DNA from: Frankia sp. AiPa1
Lineage (GTDB): Bacteria; Actinomycetota; Actinomycetes; Frankiales; Frankiaceae
Length of the DNA: 64,000 nt
NCBI RefSeq assembly: GCF_023243075.1
Contig: NZ_JALKFZ020000004.1
Coordinates: 149,695-213,694 of the forward strand
Direction of reading: 5' to 3'
Of the stretch, positions 37,058 to 45,872 are shown in pieces; position 1 is the stretch's first letter; every line of letters starts with the position of its first letter. The notes beneath the pieces were generated by a model. The model ran no database searches, was not told where the DNA came from, and was given only the letters and a program-made list of their open reading frames with translations. The position numbers were made by a program, and so were the translations under genes.

Positions 37058-37345
37058 GTGTTCGATCACTCGATCGTCGCCCGGATCGAGCAGGATCGGC
37101 TCGTTCTGCCCTGCTGGGACGTCGATCCGGAGATGTTCTTCGCGGAATCCCCGGCGGACGTGGAGACCGCCAAAGCCGTCTGCCGGGCCTGCCCGGTCCG
37201 GGTCGCCTGCCTGACGGCCGCCCTCGACCGTGCCGAGCCGTGGGGGGTGTGGGGCGGTGAGCTGGTCGTGACCGGCGTCGTCGTTCCGCGTAAGCGTCCC
37301 CGCGGCCGTCCACGGAAGATCCGCCCCGAGGAGGTCGCGGCCTGA
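37058..37345 (+). CDS. whiB7: WhiB7-type transcriptional regulator
   Basis: The 95-residue WhiB-like protein has iron-sulfur cysteines C19, C42, C45 and C51, the GVWGGE turn at 63-68 that contacts the sigma factor, and a C-terminal AT-hook RGRPRK near 82-87, the combination that defines WhiB7 (WblC in Streptomyces). WhiB7 binds sigma-A and activates intrinsic antibiotic resistance genes and its own promoter when ribosomes are inhibited. GGAGG lies 10 nt before the GTG. Its neighbours uvrD2 and ABC1 kinase match the mycobacterial and Streptomyces loci. A hairpin terminator follows at 37358. Confidence 0.95.
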   Translation: MFDHSIVARIEQDRLVLPCWDVDPEMFFAESPADVETAKAVCRACPVRVACLTAALDRAEPWGVWGGELVVTGVVVPRKRPRGRPRKIRPEEVAA

Positions 37346-37357
37346 GGTCCACTTCGT

Positions 37358-37389
37358 GGGCGGGACACCGCATGGTCGGTGTTCCGCCC
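37358..37389 (+). terminator. Hairpin terminator after whiB7
   Basis: GGGCGGGACACCG (37358-37370) pairs with CGGTGTTCCGCCC (37377-37389), with one G-U pair and a 6-nt loop, beginning 13 nt after the whiB7 stop. Confidence 0.6.
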
Positions 37390-37446
37390 GCTGGCGTTGG
37401 CCGTGGATTTCTTCCTGTGCTCCCGGTGGCCGGATAGTGTTTTCCC

Positions 37447-39111
37447 GTGCCCAGCCGCGATCGCGTCTATCCGCTGTCGACCGGAGCCACTCCGTCCCCC
37501 GAACCGCCGCAACCCGTGGTGATGCAGCCGTTCCCCGCGGCTGCCCCCCTGCCCGCCGCCGTTCCGGCGCCCGCGCGCGGACCTGGCTCGGCGGCATCGG
37601 GCGCTCCTTCGCCGGGCTCGCCGGCGTCCGGCGGCCTGGTGGACGGCTCCGACGACCTGTCTCGCGCGGTTGCCGCGCTCACCGCACCAGAGCTGGTCAC
37701 CATCGTCGATCTGGTCGCCTGGCGGGATGCGCAGTGGCTGCACGTCGCGAACGCGGCCGGATCGGCCCGCATCGCCACGACCGCCGCGGACGGGCCCTGG
37801 GAGCTGCGATCCGGGCGCCATCCGCTTGGCTCGCAGGACCCGATGCACGGGGTGCCGCTCGCGCGGGCACTCGCCGATCCTTCGCCGCCGAACGAGCGCA
37901 ACGCCTATCCGTTCGCCGCGCGTCGACTGCTGTCCGCCTTCGGCGATGCCACGCGCTCCCCGGATCTGATCGTCATCCACACTCCCGGCCACTACTGGCC
38001 GGAGCGTGGCGGTCATCTCGGGGAGCACGGTTCGCTGGACGCCGCCCAGTCCCGGGCCCCGCTGGTGCTTTCCGGAGCCGGTGTGCACGCCCGCGGCCCG
38101 CGCGACGCGGTGGCCCGGGTTGTCGACATCGCACCGACACTCGCCGCCCTGGCCGGTGTCACCATGCCGGGCGTCGAGGGCACCCCGCTGACTGACCTGG
38201 TCACGTCCGGTGCGCGCCACGTCGTGGGCCTGCTGTGGGACGGGGCGAACTGTAACGATCTTCTGGATCTCGCCCGCTCCGGCGCCCTGCCGAACGTCGC
38301 CCGGCTGCTGGCGAACGGCACCGCGCTGAGCGGCGGAGCCATCGCGGAATTCCCCAGCGTGACACTCACCAATCACACCTCGGCGCTCACCGGCGTCGGC
38401 CCCGGTCGGCACGGCATCCTGCACAACGTCTACTTCGACCGCGCCATCGGCCGGCAGGTGATCGTCAACGATGTGAGGACCTGGCACACCGCGTGTGACC
38501 AGCTCCGCGACGGCGTCGAGACCCTCTTCGAGGCCGTGGCCCGGCAGCGCCCGCACGCGGTGACCGCCTGTGTGAACGAGCCGGTCGACCGGGGCGCGCA
38601 CTATTCGACCTTCGGCCTGGTCCGCGCGGCCGGCATCGTCGGCGGTGCCGGTGACATGGGTGACCACCTGCCGCCGCTCGAGGGCGACCCGCACACCACG
38701 GCGGAATGGGCGTCGAAGGATCCCGACTACGCGTGGTCCAGCCGGGTCGACGCGCTCGGCCTTACGCAGGTTCTGCAGCTGTGGGCCCCGGACGTCACCC
38801 CACCCGATGTCATGTGGTGGAACACCACTGTCACCGACACCGGTCACCACGGTGGTGGCCCGTACTCGTCCGAGTCCCGCGCCGCGCTGCGGGACGCGGA
38901 TGCGCGGCTCGGCGCCTTCCTCGGCCTGCTCGCAGATCGGGATCTGCTGGCGAACACCGCGTTCCTGCTGACGGCCGACCACGGTTCGGAGGCGGCAGAC
39001 CCTGGTTGCCGCGGCGACTGGGGTGACGCACTGCGCGACGCTGGCGTGCGGTTCCGTGACGAGGGCTATGGCTTCGTCTACCTCGGTGCGCTCACCGACA
39101 CGGCGATGTGA
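37447..39111 (+). CDS. Alkaline-phosphatase-superfamily phosphodiesterase with extra N-terminal module
   Basis: In the 554-residue protein, residues ~255-554 form a type I phosphodiesterase/nucleotide pyrophosphatase domain: LLWDGANCNDLL (metal Asp), FPSVTLTNHTSALTG (nucleophile region), GPGRHGILHN and FLLTADHGSEAAD (metal Asp-His). The N-terminal ~250 residues also carry superfamily-like pieces: DLIVIHTPGHYWPER, then GGHLGEHGSLDAAQSRAPLVLSGAGV and VVDIAPTLAALAGV, which resemble the C-terminal half of such enzymes. No signal peptide is evident. Start is GTG at 37447. It is inserted between whiB7 and the ABC1 kinase, which are neighbours in mycobacteria. The substrate is unknown. Confidence 0.8.
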   Translation: MPSRDRVYPLSTGATPSPEPPQPVVMQPFPAAAPLPAAVPAPARGPGSAASGAPSPGSPASGGLVDGSDDLSRAVAALTAPELVTIVDLVAWRDAQWLHVANAAGSARIATTAADGPWELRSGRHPLGSQDPMHGVPLARALADPSPPNERNAYPFAARRLLSAFGDATRSPDLIVIHTPGHYWPERGGHLGEHGSLDAAQSRAPLVLSGAGVHARGPRDAVARVVDIAPTLAALAGVTMPGVEGTPLTDLVTSGARHVVGLLWDGANCNDLLDLARSGALPNVARLLANGTALSGGAIAEFPSVTLTNHTSALTGVGPGRHGILHNVYFDRAIGRQVIVNDVRTWHTACDQLRDGVETLFEAVARQRPHAVTACVNEPVDRGAHYSTFGLVRAAGIVGGAGDMGDHLPPLEGDPHTTAEWASKDPDYAWSSRVDALGLTQVLQLWAPDVTPPDVMWWNTTVTDTGHHGGGPYSSESRAALRDADARLGAFLGLLADRDLLANTAFLLTADHGSEAADPGCRGDWGDALRDAGVRFRDEGYGFVYLGALTDTAM

Positions 39112-39160
39112 CCGACACGGCGATGTGACCGGCACGGCGATGTGACCGACACGGCGATCG
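39093..39160. repeat. 17-bp tandem repeat, four copies, spanning a stop codon
   Basis: Copies of GACCGACACGGCGATGT begin at 39093, 39110, 39127 and 39144, the first lying in the last codons of the phosphodiesterase gene. ATGTGA recurs at each junction. The unit is not a multiple of three, yet the first copy already supplies the TGA. Confidence 0.9.
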
Positions 39161-39230
39161 TGGTGGACCGCCGCGTCAGGTAGCTGGTGCGCGGCCGTAC
39201 CCAGGCCAGGCTTCCCCCGGCCCGGGTACG

Positions 39231-41000
39231 TCAGTCCTCGGCGCTGACCGGTTCGGTCGGGGCGGCACCGGCCGGGGCCGGCTCACCGGGAGCCGTGGCG
39301 GTGTGGGTCTGCTCCGGAATCGTGTTCTCGCGCGCGGACCTGGCGCTGTCCTCCTCGGCCGCGGGTGCGGCTGTGGTGGGTCCAGCAGTGGCGGGCTTTG
39401 GGCCGGCGGCCCGCATGGCCCGGGTCGTCGTGCCGCGGGCCCGGGCGCGGGCAGGCCTGGCAGGAGCGGCGGTGTCCGCGGTGTCCGCGGGGACTGCGGG
39501 GACTGCGGGGACTCTGGCGGCTACGGAGGCCGCCTTCGAGCGACGCCGACCGCGGCGGGGGCGCTCCTCGGCCAGGACGACCGGGCCAGTGAGCGGACGG
39601 ATGACGCCGGCTTCCTCCTCCACCCGCAGGACGGGCAGCGGACGGTCCGCCCGGTTGGCCCGCGCGGCGGCCTTGGCGGCGGGTGAACCGGGTGCGGCGA
39701 AACCGGGCTGCCAGGCCTCCATCTCGGCCCGGAAAGGGCCGGTGCTGCCGAGCTGGCACAGGACGCCGATGGCGCCGAGGGTGACCCGGTGAATCAGCAG
39801 ATACGACGGAGGGAGGTTCAGCTGGCGGCCGAGCTGGGCGGCGGCGGAACGCCAGTCGCTCAGACGGGTGGCCTCCGAGCGCAGCCAGCCGCGGGAGAAG
39901 GTGAACGTCTCGTCGGTGATCGGCGCCAGCATGGGAGCCAGGTAGTCGAGCAGGTCCTCGGCCTCGACCTCGGTGGACGGTGGGATGAACCCCTCCGTGC
40001 GCAGACCGTCGGCCACGGCCTGCGCGTCGCCGGCCAGGGTCTGGCGGGCGAGCCGGCCGATTGGCTCGGGCAGGCCCCCTGGCAGGCGGTTGACGGCGCC
40101 GAAGTCGAGGACGCCCAGGCGCCCATCCGGCAACAGCCGGAAGTTGCCCGGATGCGGGTCGGCATGCAGCAGTCCGGCGCGGGCGGGGCAGGAATAGAGG
40201 AATCGGACCAGAAGGAGTCCGGCCCGGTCCCGTTGTTCGGCGGTGCCCGCTCTGATGATCGTGGACAGCGGCGTACCTTCGATCCACTCGCTGACGATCA
40301 CGCGGTCGGCGCCGGCCAGGGGGCGGGGGACGGCGATGTCCGGGTCGTCCGCGTAGGCGGTGGCGAAGGCTGCCTGCCAAGTGGCTTCAAGCCGGTAGTC
40401 GAGTTCCTCGGCGACCCGCGACTTCAGCTCCTCGACGAGCGGTTTGATGTCGAGCCCGGGGATGATCGAGCCGAACAGCCGGGCGGCCCGGCCGAGCTGG
40501 TTGAGGTCAGCGAGCAGGGCGGGGCCGGCACCCGGGTACTGCACCTTGACGGCGACCCGCCGGCCGTCGGCCCAGACGGCGCGGTGCACCTGACCGATGC
40601 TCGCCGCGGCCACCGGTGTGTCGTCGAACTCGGCGAACAGCGACCGCCAGTCGGCGCCAAGCTCCTCGGTGAGCACCCGGTGCATCACCGCGGTGGGCAA
40701 CGGCGGCGCGGCCTCCTGCAGTTTGGTCAGCGCTGCCCGGTAGGGCGCGGCCACCTCGTCGGGGAGCGCGGCCTCGAAGACGGACATCGCCTGGCCGAGC
40801 TTCATCGCTCCGCCTTTGAGCTCGCCGAGCACGCGGAAGATCTGCGCCGCGGTGCGCTGCTGCAGTTCGGTGGCGACGACCTCGGCGGGACGGCCGCCCA
40901 GACGCCGGCCGACGCCGATCGTGGCCCGGCCGGCGATCCCCAGTGGGAGGGAGGCCAGTTTCGCGGTGCGGACGACGGCCCGCCGTGGGATCTCGGACAC
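39231..41000 (-). CDS. ABC1/UbiB-family atypical kinase
   Basis: The 589-residue protein has the family-specific motif KGGAMKLGQ at 62-70, ASIGQVHRAVW with the alanine-rich nucleotide loop, VAVKVQYPG, EELDYRLEA, LHADPHPGNF (catalytic loop) and LGVLDFGAVNRLP (DFG). ABC1 kinases bind ATP and assist lipid or quinone metabolism; the mycobacterial homologue next to whiB7 (Rv3197) has been linked to macrolide resistance. The GTG at 41000 precedes SEIPRRAVVRTAKLASLPL, the usual start. The last ~140 residues are Ala/Pro/Arg-rich. Minus strand, 61 bp downstream of the ThiF-like gene. Confidence 0.9.
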   Translation of the reverse strand: MSEIPRRAVVRTAKLASLPLGIAGRATIGVGRRLGGRPAEVVATELQQRTAAQIFRVLGELKGGAMKLGQAMSVFEAALPDEVAAPYRAALTKLQEAAPPLPTAVMHRVLTEELGADWRSLFAEFDDTPVAAASIGQVHRAVWADGRRVAVKVQYPGAGPALLADLNQLGRAARLFGSIIPGLDIKPLVEELKSRVAEELDYRLEATWQAAFATAYADDPDIAVPRPLAGADRVIVSEWIEGTPLSTIIRAGTAEQRDRAGLLLVRFLYSCPARAGLLHADPHPGNFRLLPDGRLGVLDFGAVNRLPGGLPEPIGRLARQTLAGDAQAVADGLRTEGFIPPSTEVEAEDLLDYLAPMLAPITDETFTFSRGWLRSEATRLSDWRSAAAQLGRQLNLPPSYLLIHRVTLGAIGVLCQLGSTGPFRAEMEAWQPGFAAPGSPAAKAAARANRADRPLPVLRVEEEAGVIRPLTGPVVLAEERPRRGRRRSKAASVAARVPAVPAVPADTADTAAPARPARARARGTTTRAMRAAGPKPATAGPTTAAPAAEEDSARSARENTIPEQTHTATAPGEPAPAGAAPTEPVSAED

Positions 41001-41061
41001 AGCTCCATCGTGCCTTCTCCTGTCCCGCCGCGGGAGTCGCACGCAGGATCGGCCGGGCCGC

Positions 41062-42492
41062 TCACCCGGATCCGGTCGGCGTGCTCCGGCGGACTGGGCG
41101 GCCCCGCCGATCCCCGCCCCCGGCGGCATCGGGAGCATCCAGCCCCGCCGCGCCGGTCGCTCCTGTGGCTGCTCTGGCAGCCGAGCGTGCTGTGCGACAG
41201 GGGCAGTTCGGATGCACGGGCCAGCTGCGCCGCCGGACCCGCCAGCCGGGCGCGGCGAACTCGAGTGTCCCGTTCGCCGTCGCGGGCAGGAGCGGGCCGG
41301 CGCCGTAAAATGTGGCGTTTGTCTCAGCGTTGGTGGTTGCCGTCACCTGTCGAGAGTTGACCCCGCCAGACTGGCGGATGAGCATCGCTGCGTCCAGGTA
41401 GTCCAGCGACTGCATCGCGGCGAGTGCGGCGACCAGACTCGCGAGCGTGATCTCGCAGGGATCGTCGCCAGCGGCGTGCGGCCGCACGAGCTGCATCGCC
41501 AGCAGCGGCCAGGCCGGGTCACGGGTATGGCGGTGCAGGTGCTGGCAGTGCAGGCAGGCGGTCAGGCCGGGAACGACCAGCGGCCCGACGATCCCGCTCG
41601 TCTCCTGTACCCCGGCGATCAGATGTGCCCGGCCCAGCTGTTCGAGTTCGAGCGCGGCACCCGGGGCGAGGGTCGGCGGTCCGATCGGGGCGAGCACGAC
41701 GAAATCCGCGTCGAAGGCGGGCAGACTCGACCGCCGCGGGCCGTGGCCGCCCCCGGCCGGACCACGGGGGGACGAGGGCAGTTGCCCGGTGGGGTTGTGC
41801 CCGATGCGAGCCAGTGCCCCGCCCACCGCCAGCGCGCGGGGGCGTCCGACATCCGCCAGCCGCAGGCCACCGGGCGCGATGTCGGCGGCGGTCGTCACGC
41901 CCGAATCGTCGATCACGATCCGGCCGATGCCGGCGGCCGCGAGCAGGGCGGCGATCTGGGCGCCCACTCGTCCGGCGCCTCGCACGACCACGCGGGCCGC
42001 CCGACGCGCGCGCAGCACCGCCGAGGGGCGGGCCGGATCGGCCGACCGCAGCGACAGCGCGGCGAGGTCCGGCAGCAGGCGCTTCTGTTCGGCCGTACCT
42101 GGCGGGGCGGACAGCCCTGAACTATCGGACAGCCCTGCGCCATCGGACGGTTCGCGACCGCCGGTGGGGCCGGGCAGGCCCGTCCGGCCCGGCGCTCCCA
42201 GCGCCTCGGCCAGACGAGCCAACGCCGCTGGATCAGGGGCCGCAACCGACGGGACCGCCGCGTCGGCGAGCATGCCGGCAGCGTCGAGCAGATCTAGCAG
42301 GTCCCGCCCGGCAGGGCCGCTGTCGGCACGCACCTGTTCCAGCGTGCGGTGGCCGTCGAGCGCGTCGAGCAGCGCGGTGTGCGCCGGCTGCAGGCCGGTG
42401 ACCACGACGGCCCGGGCTGGGTCGATACCGAGCTGCAAAGTCGAGCCGTTGTGCCAGAGCCTGCGTAGGCCCGGCTTGAGGATCGGGTGCAT
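41062..42492 (-). CDS. ThiF/E1-like protein of the whiB7-UPF0182 neighbourhood
   Basis: The 476-residue protein has a ~90-residue N-terminal domain (HPILKPGLRRLWHNGSTLQL), then a Rossmann E1-like core: RVVVRGAGRVGAQIAALLAA, IVIDDSGVTTAADI, and FVVLAPIGPPT. Cysteine/histidine clusters CLHCQHLHRH and HPNCPCR could hold zinc. The ATP-binding arginine and catalytic residues of true E1 enzymes are not obvious. Homologues sit beside the ABC1 kinase and DUF2342 genes in Actinobacteria, but no function is known to me. It contains several Gly/Pro/Ser-rich inserts. ATG 42492 is preceded by GGGGGA. Confidence 0.75.
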   Translation of the reverse strand: MHPILKPGLRRLWHNGSTLQLGIDPARAVVVTGLQPAHTALLDALDGHRTLEQVRADSGPAGRDLLDLLDAAGMLADAAVPSVAAPDPAALARLAEALGAPGRTGLPGPTGGREPSDGAGLSDSSGLSAPPGTAEQKRLLPDLAALSLRSADPARPSAVLRARRAARVVVRGAGRVGAQIAALLAAAGIGRIVIDDSGVTTAADIAPGGLRLADVGRPRALAVGGALARIGHNPTGQLPSSPRGPAGGGHGPRRSSLPAFDADFVVLAPIGPPTLAPGAALELEQLGRAHLIAGVQETSGIVGPLVVPGLTACLHCQHLHRHTRDPAWPLLAMQLVRPHAAGDDPCEITLASLVAALAAMQSLDYLDAAMLIRQSGGVNSRQVTATTNAETNATFYGAGPLLPATANGTLEFAAPGWRVRRRSWPVHPNCPCRTARSAARAATGATGAAGLDAPDAAGGGDRRGRPVRRSTPTGSG

Positions 42493-42821
42493 GGATCCCC
42501 CGCAGGTCCACCGGCGGCTGTGGCCGCCGGACACGAATCGGAGTCCGGCCCGCGGGCCGGGGCTCCACCGTGTCACGCGGAATCGTTTTCCGGCGAGGGT
42601 CCGTCGACCGCTGTGGATGACCGGTCGGGAGCTGTGGATGAACCCGGTGAGGCTGGCCCCTTCTTGAGGAAATGCTGCAGCTTTACGTAAATGTTCAAAT
42701 AAAGCGGACCTATTGAGCTTCGATGTCGGCCCAGGTGGCCTCCGGCCTCATGCGCCGTGATTCCTGGCGGATGAGGCGGTCGCGGTCAGGACTATCGGCG
42801 CGTGGGTGGCCGGGATGGCTG

Positions 42822-44312
42822 TCAGCCGGTGCCGCCCGACTTGCCGAACGGACTGTCGGGGCCCTGGCCACCACCGCCGGGACCACCACCGCCGGGACCA
42901 CCGGGACCGGGACCGCCAGGGCCGGGGCTGTCTGGGCCGGGACCGCTGGAGGCCGGGCCGCCGGTTGCGGGACCGCCTTCGGCAGGGGGTGTGTCGCGTA
43001 GTTTCTCGATCTCGGCGATCGGGTCGTAGGAGGCGTCGGAACTCGAACCATGCACGAAGCCATCCGGCGAGCCCAGGTCGTCCGCCGTGGGCAACAGGTC
43101 CGGATGTGCCCACACCGCGTCACGTCCGTCCCGGCCGCGGGCCTCGCTCAGGGCCGCCCACAGCGCTGCCGCCTCGCGCAGCTTGCGCGGCCGCAGCGAG
43201 AGCCCGACCAGCGTCGCGAAGGTCTGCTCGCCCGGCCCGCCCTCAGCCCGGCGGCGGCGGACCATCTCCCGCAGCGGACCCGCAGCCGGCAGATGACCGG
43301 TCGCGGCGGCGTCGGTGACATGGTCGACCCAGCCCTCCACCAGAGCGAGGACGAGCTCGAGGCGGGCGAGCGCCGCCTGCTGCTCGGGCGTGGTCGCGTC
43401 GTTGAACACGTCCTCGCCGAGCACTTCGGACAGCCGCTCGGGGTTCATCAGGGTGCTCGGATCGACCATCCGCATGACCCGGCCGACCGCCTCGGTGTCG
43501 ACCGCGATGCCGCGCGCGTACTCCTCGACGGCGCCCAGGACATGCGCCCGCAGCCACGGCACGTGCGCGAACAGCCGGGCGGACGCCGATTCCCGCAGGG
43601 CGAGGTAGATGCGGACCTCATCCGGCGGGATCTCCAGCCCCGATCCGAAAGCGGCGACTCCGGCGGGCACCAGCGCCGCTGTCCCCGCCGGACCCAGCGG
43701 CAGACCGACCTCGGTGGAGGAGACGACCTCGGCGGCCAACGTCCCGATCGCCTGGCCCACCTGCGCGCCGAACAGCATGCCGCCGACCTGGTTCATCATG
43801 CTCATGACCGGCCCGCCAGCACCCATGAGGGCGCCGAGGTCGAGGCCCGCGGGCAGCGCGCCGCGCAGTTCCTCGGGCAGTTCGACGCCGCCCCCGCCGA
43901 GCTGGCTCAGGCCGCTGGAGATACCCGTGCGCATCGCCTCGACGACCTTGGTGGCGATCGGGTCGCACAGCGTGCGCCACACCGGCAGGGTCTTTTCCAC
44001 CCACTCCACCCGCGACCAGCCGGCGGCGCTCGTCGCCCCGGACGGCAGGGTCGTCACCGGGTCAAGCCAGACATCGGCGATCCGCAACGCCTCCGCGACC
44101 TGATGCTGCTCTCCGACGGGGACGACGGACGCTCCGTCGCCGAGCGAGCGGACGGCGATCTGCCGGGCCAGCTCCCAGTTGACCGGACCGCCCTGCCAGG
44201 ACAGAAGTCGCTCCAGTTCGGCGAAGAACGGCGCGCCGCTGCCGAAGGGGAAGCGGGGCTCCTCGCCGCCGCCCCCGGAGGGCGTGAAGCCGAACGGAAG
44301 GTTGCCACTCAT
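42822..44312 (-). CDS. DUF2342 / zinc-dependent metalloprotease-like protein
   Basis: The 496-residue protein starts SGNLPFGFTPSGGG, then VNWELARQIAVRSLG, a glycine-rich membrane-proximal-looking stretch (GAQVGQAIGTLAAEVVSSTE), and LELVLALVEGWVDHVTDAAA, the region taken as metal-binding in this family. Homologues are annotated as coenzyme F420 biosynthesis-associated or zinc-dependent metalloprotease, with no proven activity known to me. The tail (~60 residues) is Pro/Gly repeats (GPGGPGPGGPGGGG). ATG 44312 is chosen by family start although the frame is open well upstream. Same strand as the ThiF-like and ABC1 genes. Confidence 0.82.
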   Translation of the reverse strand: MSGNLPFGFTPSGGGGEEPRFPFGSGAPFFAELERLLSWQGGPVNWELARQIAVRSLGDGASVVPVGEQHQVAEALRIADVWLDPVTTLPSGATSAAGWSRVEWVEKTLPVWRTLCDPIATKVVEAMRTGISSGLSQLGGGGVELPEELRGALPAGLDLGALMGAGGPVMSMMNQVGGMLFGAQVGQAIGTLAAEVVSSTEVGLPLGPAGTAALVPAGVAAFGSGLEIPPDEVRIYLALRESASARLFAHVPWLRAHVLGAVEEYARGIAVDTEAVGRVMRMVDPSTLMNPERLSEVLGEDVFNDATTPEQQAALARLELVLALVEGWVDHVTDAAATGHLPAAGPLREMVRRRRAEGGPGEQTFATLVGLSLRPRKLREAAALWAALSEARGRDGRDAVWAHPDLLPTADDLGSPDGFVHGSSSDASYDPIAEIEKLRDTPPAEGGPATGGPASSGPGPDSPGPGGPGPGGPGGGGPGGGGQGPDSPFGKSGGTG

Positions 44313-44750
44313 CGGACGTGGCCTGATCGGGAAGCGGTACGTCGCATGCGCGGTTCGGGCATGAACCCACGGTAATGCGTTTTCTGCCGGCTGGCCGGAA
44401 CGGATGCTGCCCAGCCCGGTTAGGGTCGGGACGTGGAGCCGTCGCGTTTGTCCATGCCCGCCGAGACGATGACGTCGCTGTCCGCCGAGACGTTGACGCG
44501 GCGTCCGCCCGAGGTGTCCGCCGACGCGTTCGTCGAGCCTGGCGGCGTCGATGTCACGACCGCCGGAGCCGATCTCGGCCGGGGTGCGCCGATCGGGTCC
44601 GCCGCGCGCGTTCCCCGGCGCACCGCGGCGAGCCCGGTGTCCTCGACGGCCCGCGAGACGAGCTGCGAGCAGACGCCGGACGGGGCCGGGCGGCATGGTC
44701 CGCGGGGCGCGGCGGACGGCGGGGGCCTCCCGGTAGGCTCCCCCGCGCGG

Positions 44751-45164
44751 GTGATGATCGCTGATGTTCGTGACGCTGCGTTGTCGATCGACGAGTGCGT
44801 GTCGGCCGTCCTGCTCCCGGAGGTCGGCGGAATCGCGCTGTTCGTGGGCGTGGTAAGGAATCACGATCATGGTCGGCCGGTCTCGGACCTTGCCTACGAG
44901 GCGCATCCGCGAGCGGCGGCGGAGATCGAGCGGGTAGCGACGGCCGTCGCGGTCGACGAGGGAGCCCGCGCGATCGCCGTCACCCACCGGACCGGGCACC
45001 TCCGCGTGGGGGAGCTTGCGGTCGTGGTGGCGGTGGGCGCGGCACATCGCGCCGAGGCATTTGCCGCCTGTCGTCGTCTGATCGATGACATCAAGTCGGG
45101 CGTTCCCATTTGGAAACACCAGATTTTTGCCGATGGCGCGGTGGAATGGGTAGGCGCCTGCTGA
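44751..45164 (+). CDS. moaE: Molybdopterin synthase catalytic subunit MoaE
   Basis: The 137-residue protein matches MoaE: GGIALFVGVVRNHDHGRPVS, LAYEAHPRAAAEIERVA, VTHRTGHLRVGELAVVVAVG, HRAEAFAACRRLIDDIKSGV, and PIWKHQIFADG with the active-site lysines. MoaE transfers sulfur from MoaD to make molybdopterin. The frame is open to 44433, but TAGGCT (44734-44739) lies 11 nt before GTG 44751, suggesting a near-leaderless mRNA starting there; the upstream ~106 codons look non-conserved. ATG 44754 is a one-codon alternative. moeZ elsewhere in the window can supply MoaD activation. Confidence 0.92.
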   Translation: MMIADVRDAALSIDECVSAVLLPEVGGIALFVGVVRNHDHGRPVSDLAYEAHPRAAAEIERVATAVAVDEGARAIAVTHRTGHLRVGELAVVVAVGAAHRAEAFAACRRLIDDIKSGVPIWKHQIFADGAVEWVGAC

Positions 45165-45224
45165 GCGGGCACCTACGATAGGTAATGAGTCATCTTCTAG
45201 TTCGTCTCGACGTCGAGGCTTCCC

Positions 45225-45731
45225 ATGTGGTTCCTGCTGATCCCCCCGGTTGCGCTGCTCATGGCGCTCGTGTGGGTTGCCCTGCGTAGCCGACCCGACC
45301 GTTCCTCCGAAGCCATGATCACGATTGCGGGCTATCGACGCAGCATGGCTGCGCTTGCCCGCCCGATTCCTCTCCAGCCCTCCTCCGGCGACCGATCCGC
45401 TCCTGGTGTCGGTCCGTACCGGGGCGATCTCGACGACCACGACCGCGATGATGATCCGGACGTGCGCGCCAGCATCGACATATATGACGTCGACGGCTGG
45501 TACGACGTCGACACGCCCTTCGACGTCGACGGGTCTGATGCTGGACGGTCGAACATCGACTCGGCCGGCATCGACCCGGCAGAGATCGAACCGTTCGTCC
45601 TCGAATCCGTCGATGTCGATTTCGACGTCGACGACACCTATCTGCTGACCAGCTCGGCCACCGGGCCGATCGTTCTCGACGATCCGCAGGGACTCGGCCG
45701 CACGCGGCCCCGTTCCGACGGATCCGAATAA
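45225..45731 (+). CDS. Single-pass membrane protein with Asp-rich domain
   Basis: The 168-residue protein has one N-terminal membrane helix (MWFLLIPPVALLMALVWVAL) followed by RSRPDR, so by the positive-inside rule the rest is cytoplasmic. The soluble part is strikingly acidic with repeated Asp-Val-Asp units (DVDGWYDVDTPFDVDG, SVDVDFDVDD). No family is recognised. The repeats could bind metal or a basic partner, but this is speculation. It lies between moaE and the PDZ protease on the same strand. Confidence 0.65.
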   Translation: MWFLLIPPVALLMALVWVALRSRPDRSSEAMITIAGYRRSMAALARPIPLQPSSGDRSAPGVGPYRGDLDDHDRDDDPDVRASIDIYDVDGWYDVDTPFDVDGSDAGRSNIDSAGIDPAEIEPFVLESVDVDFDVDDTYLLTSSATGPIVLDDPQGLGRTRPRSDGSE

Positions 45732-45872
45732 CTCCGGGCACAGGGCCCGCGCAGCCCCGAGCACACAGGCCGACGCCCGTCGCACCCGCGGCGGGCGTCG
45801 TGCCATCCGGACACCGGCCGGCGCTGGGCGGCCCCGGTCAGTGGTGTGGGTGCAGGTACATAGACTGCGGGC

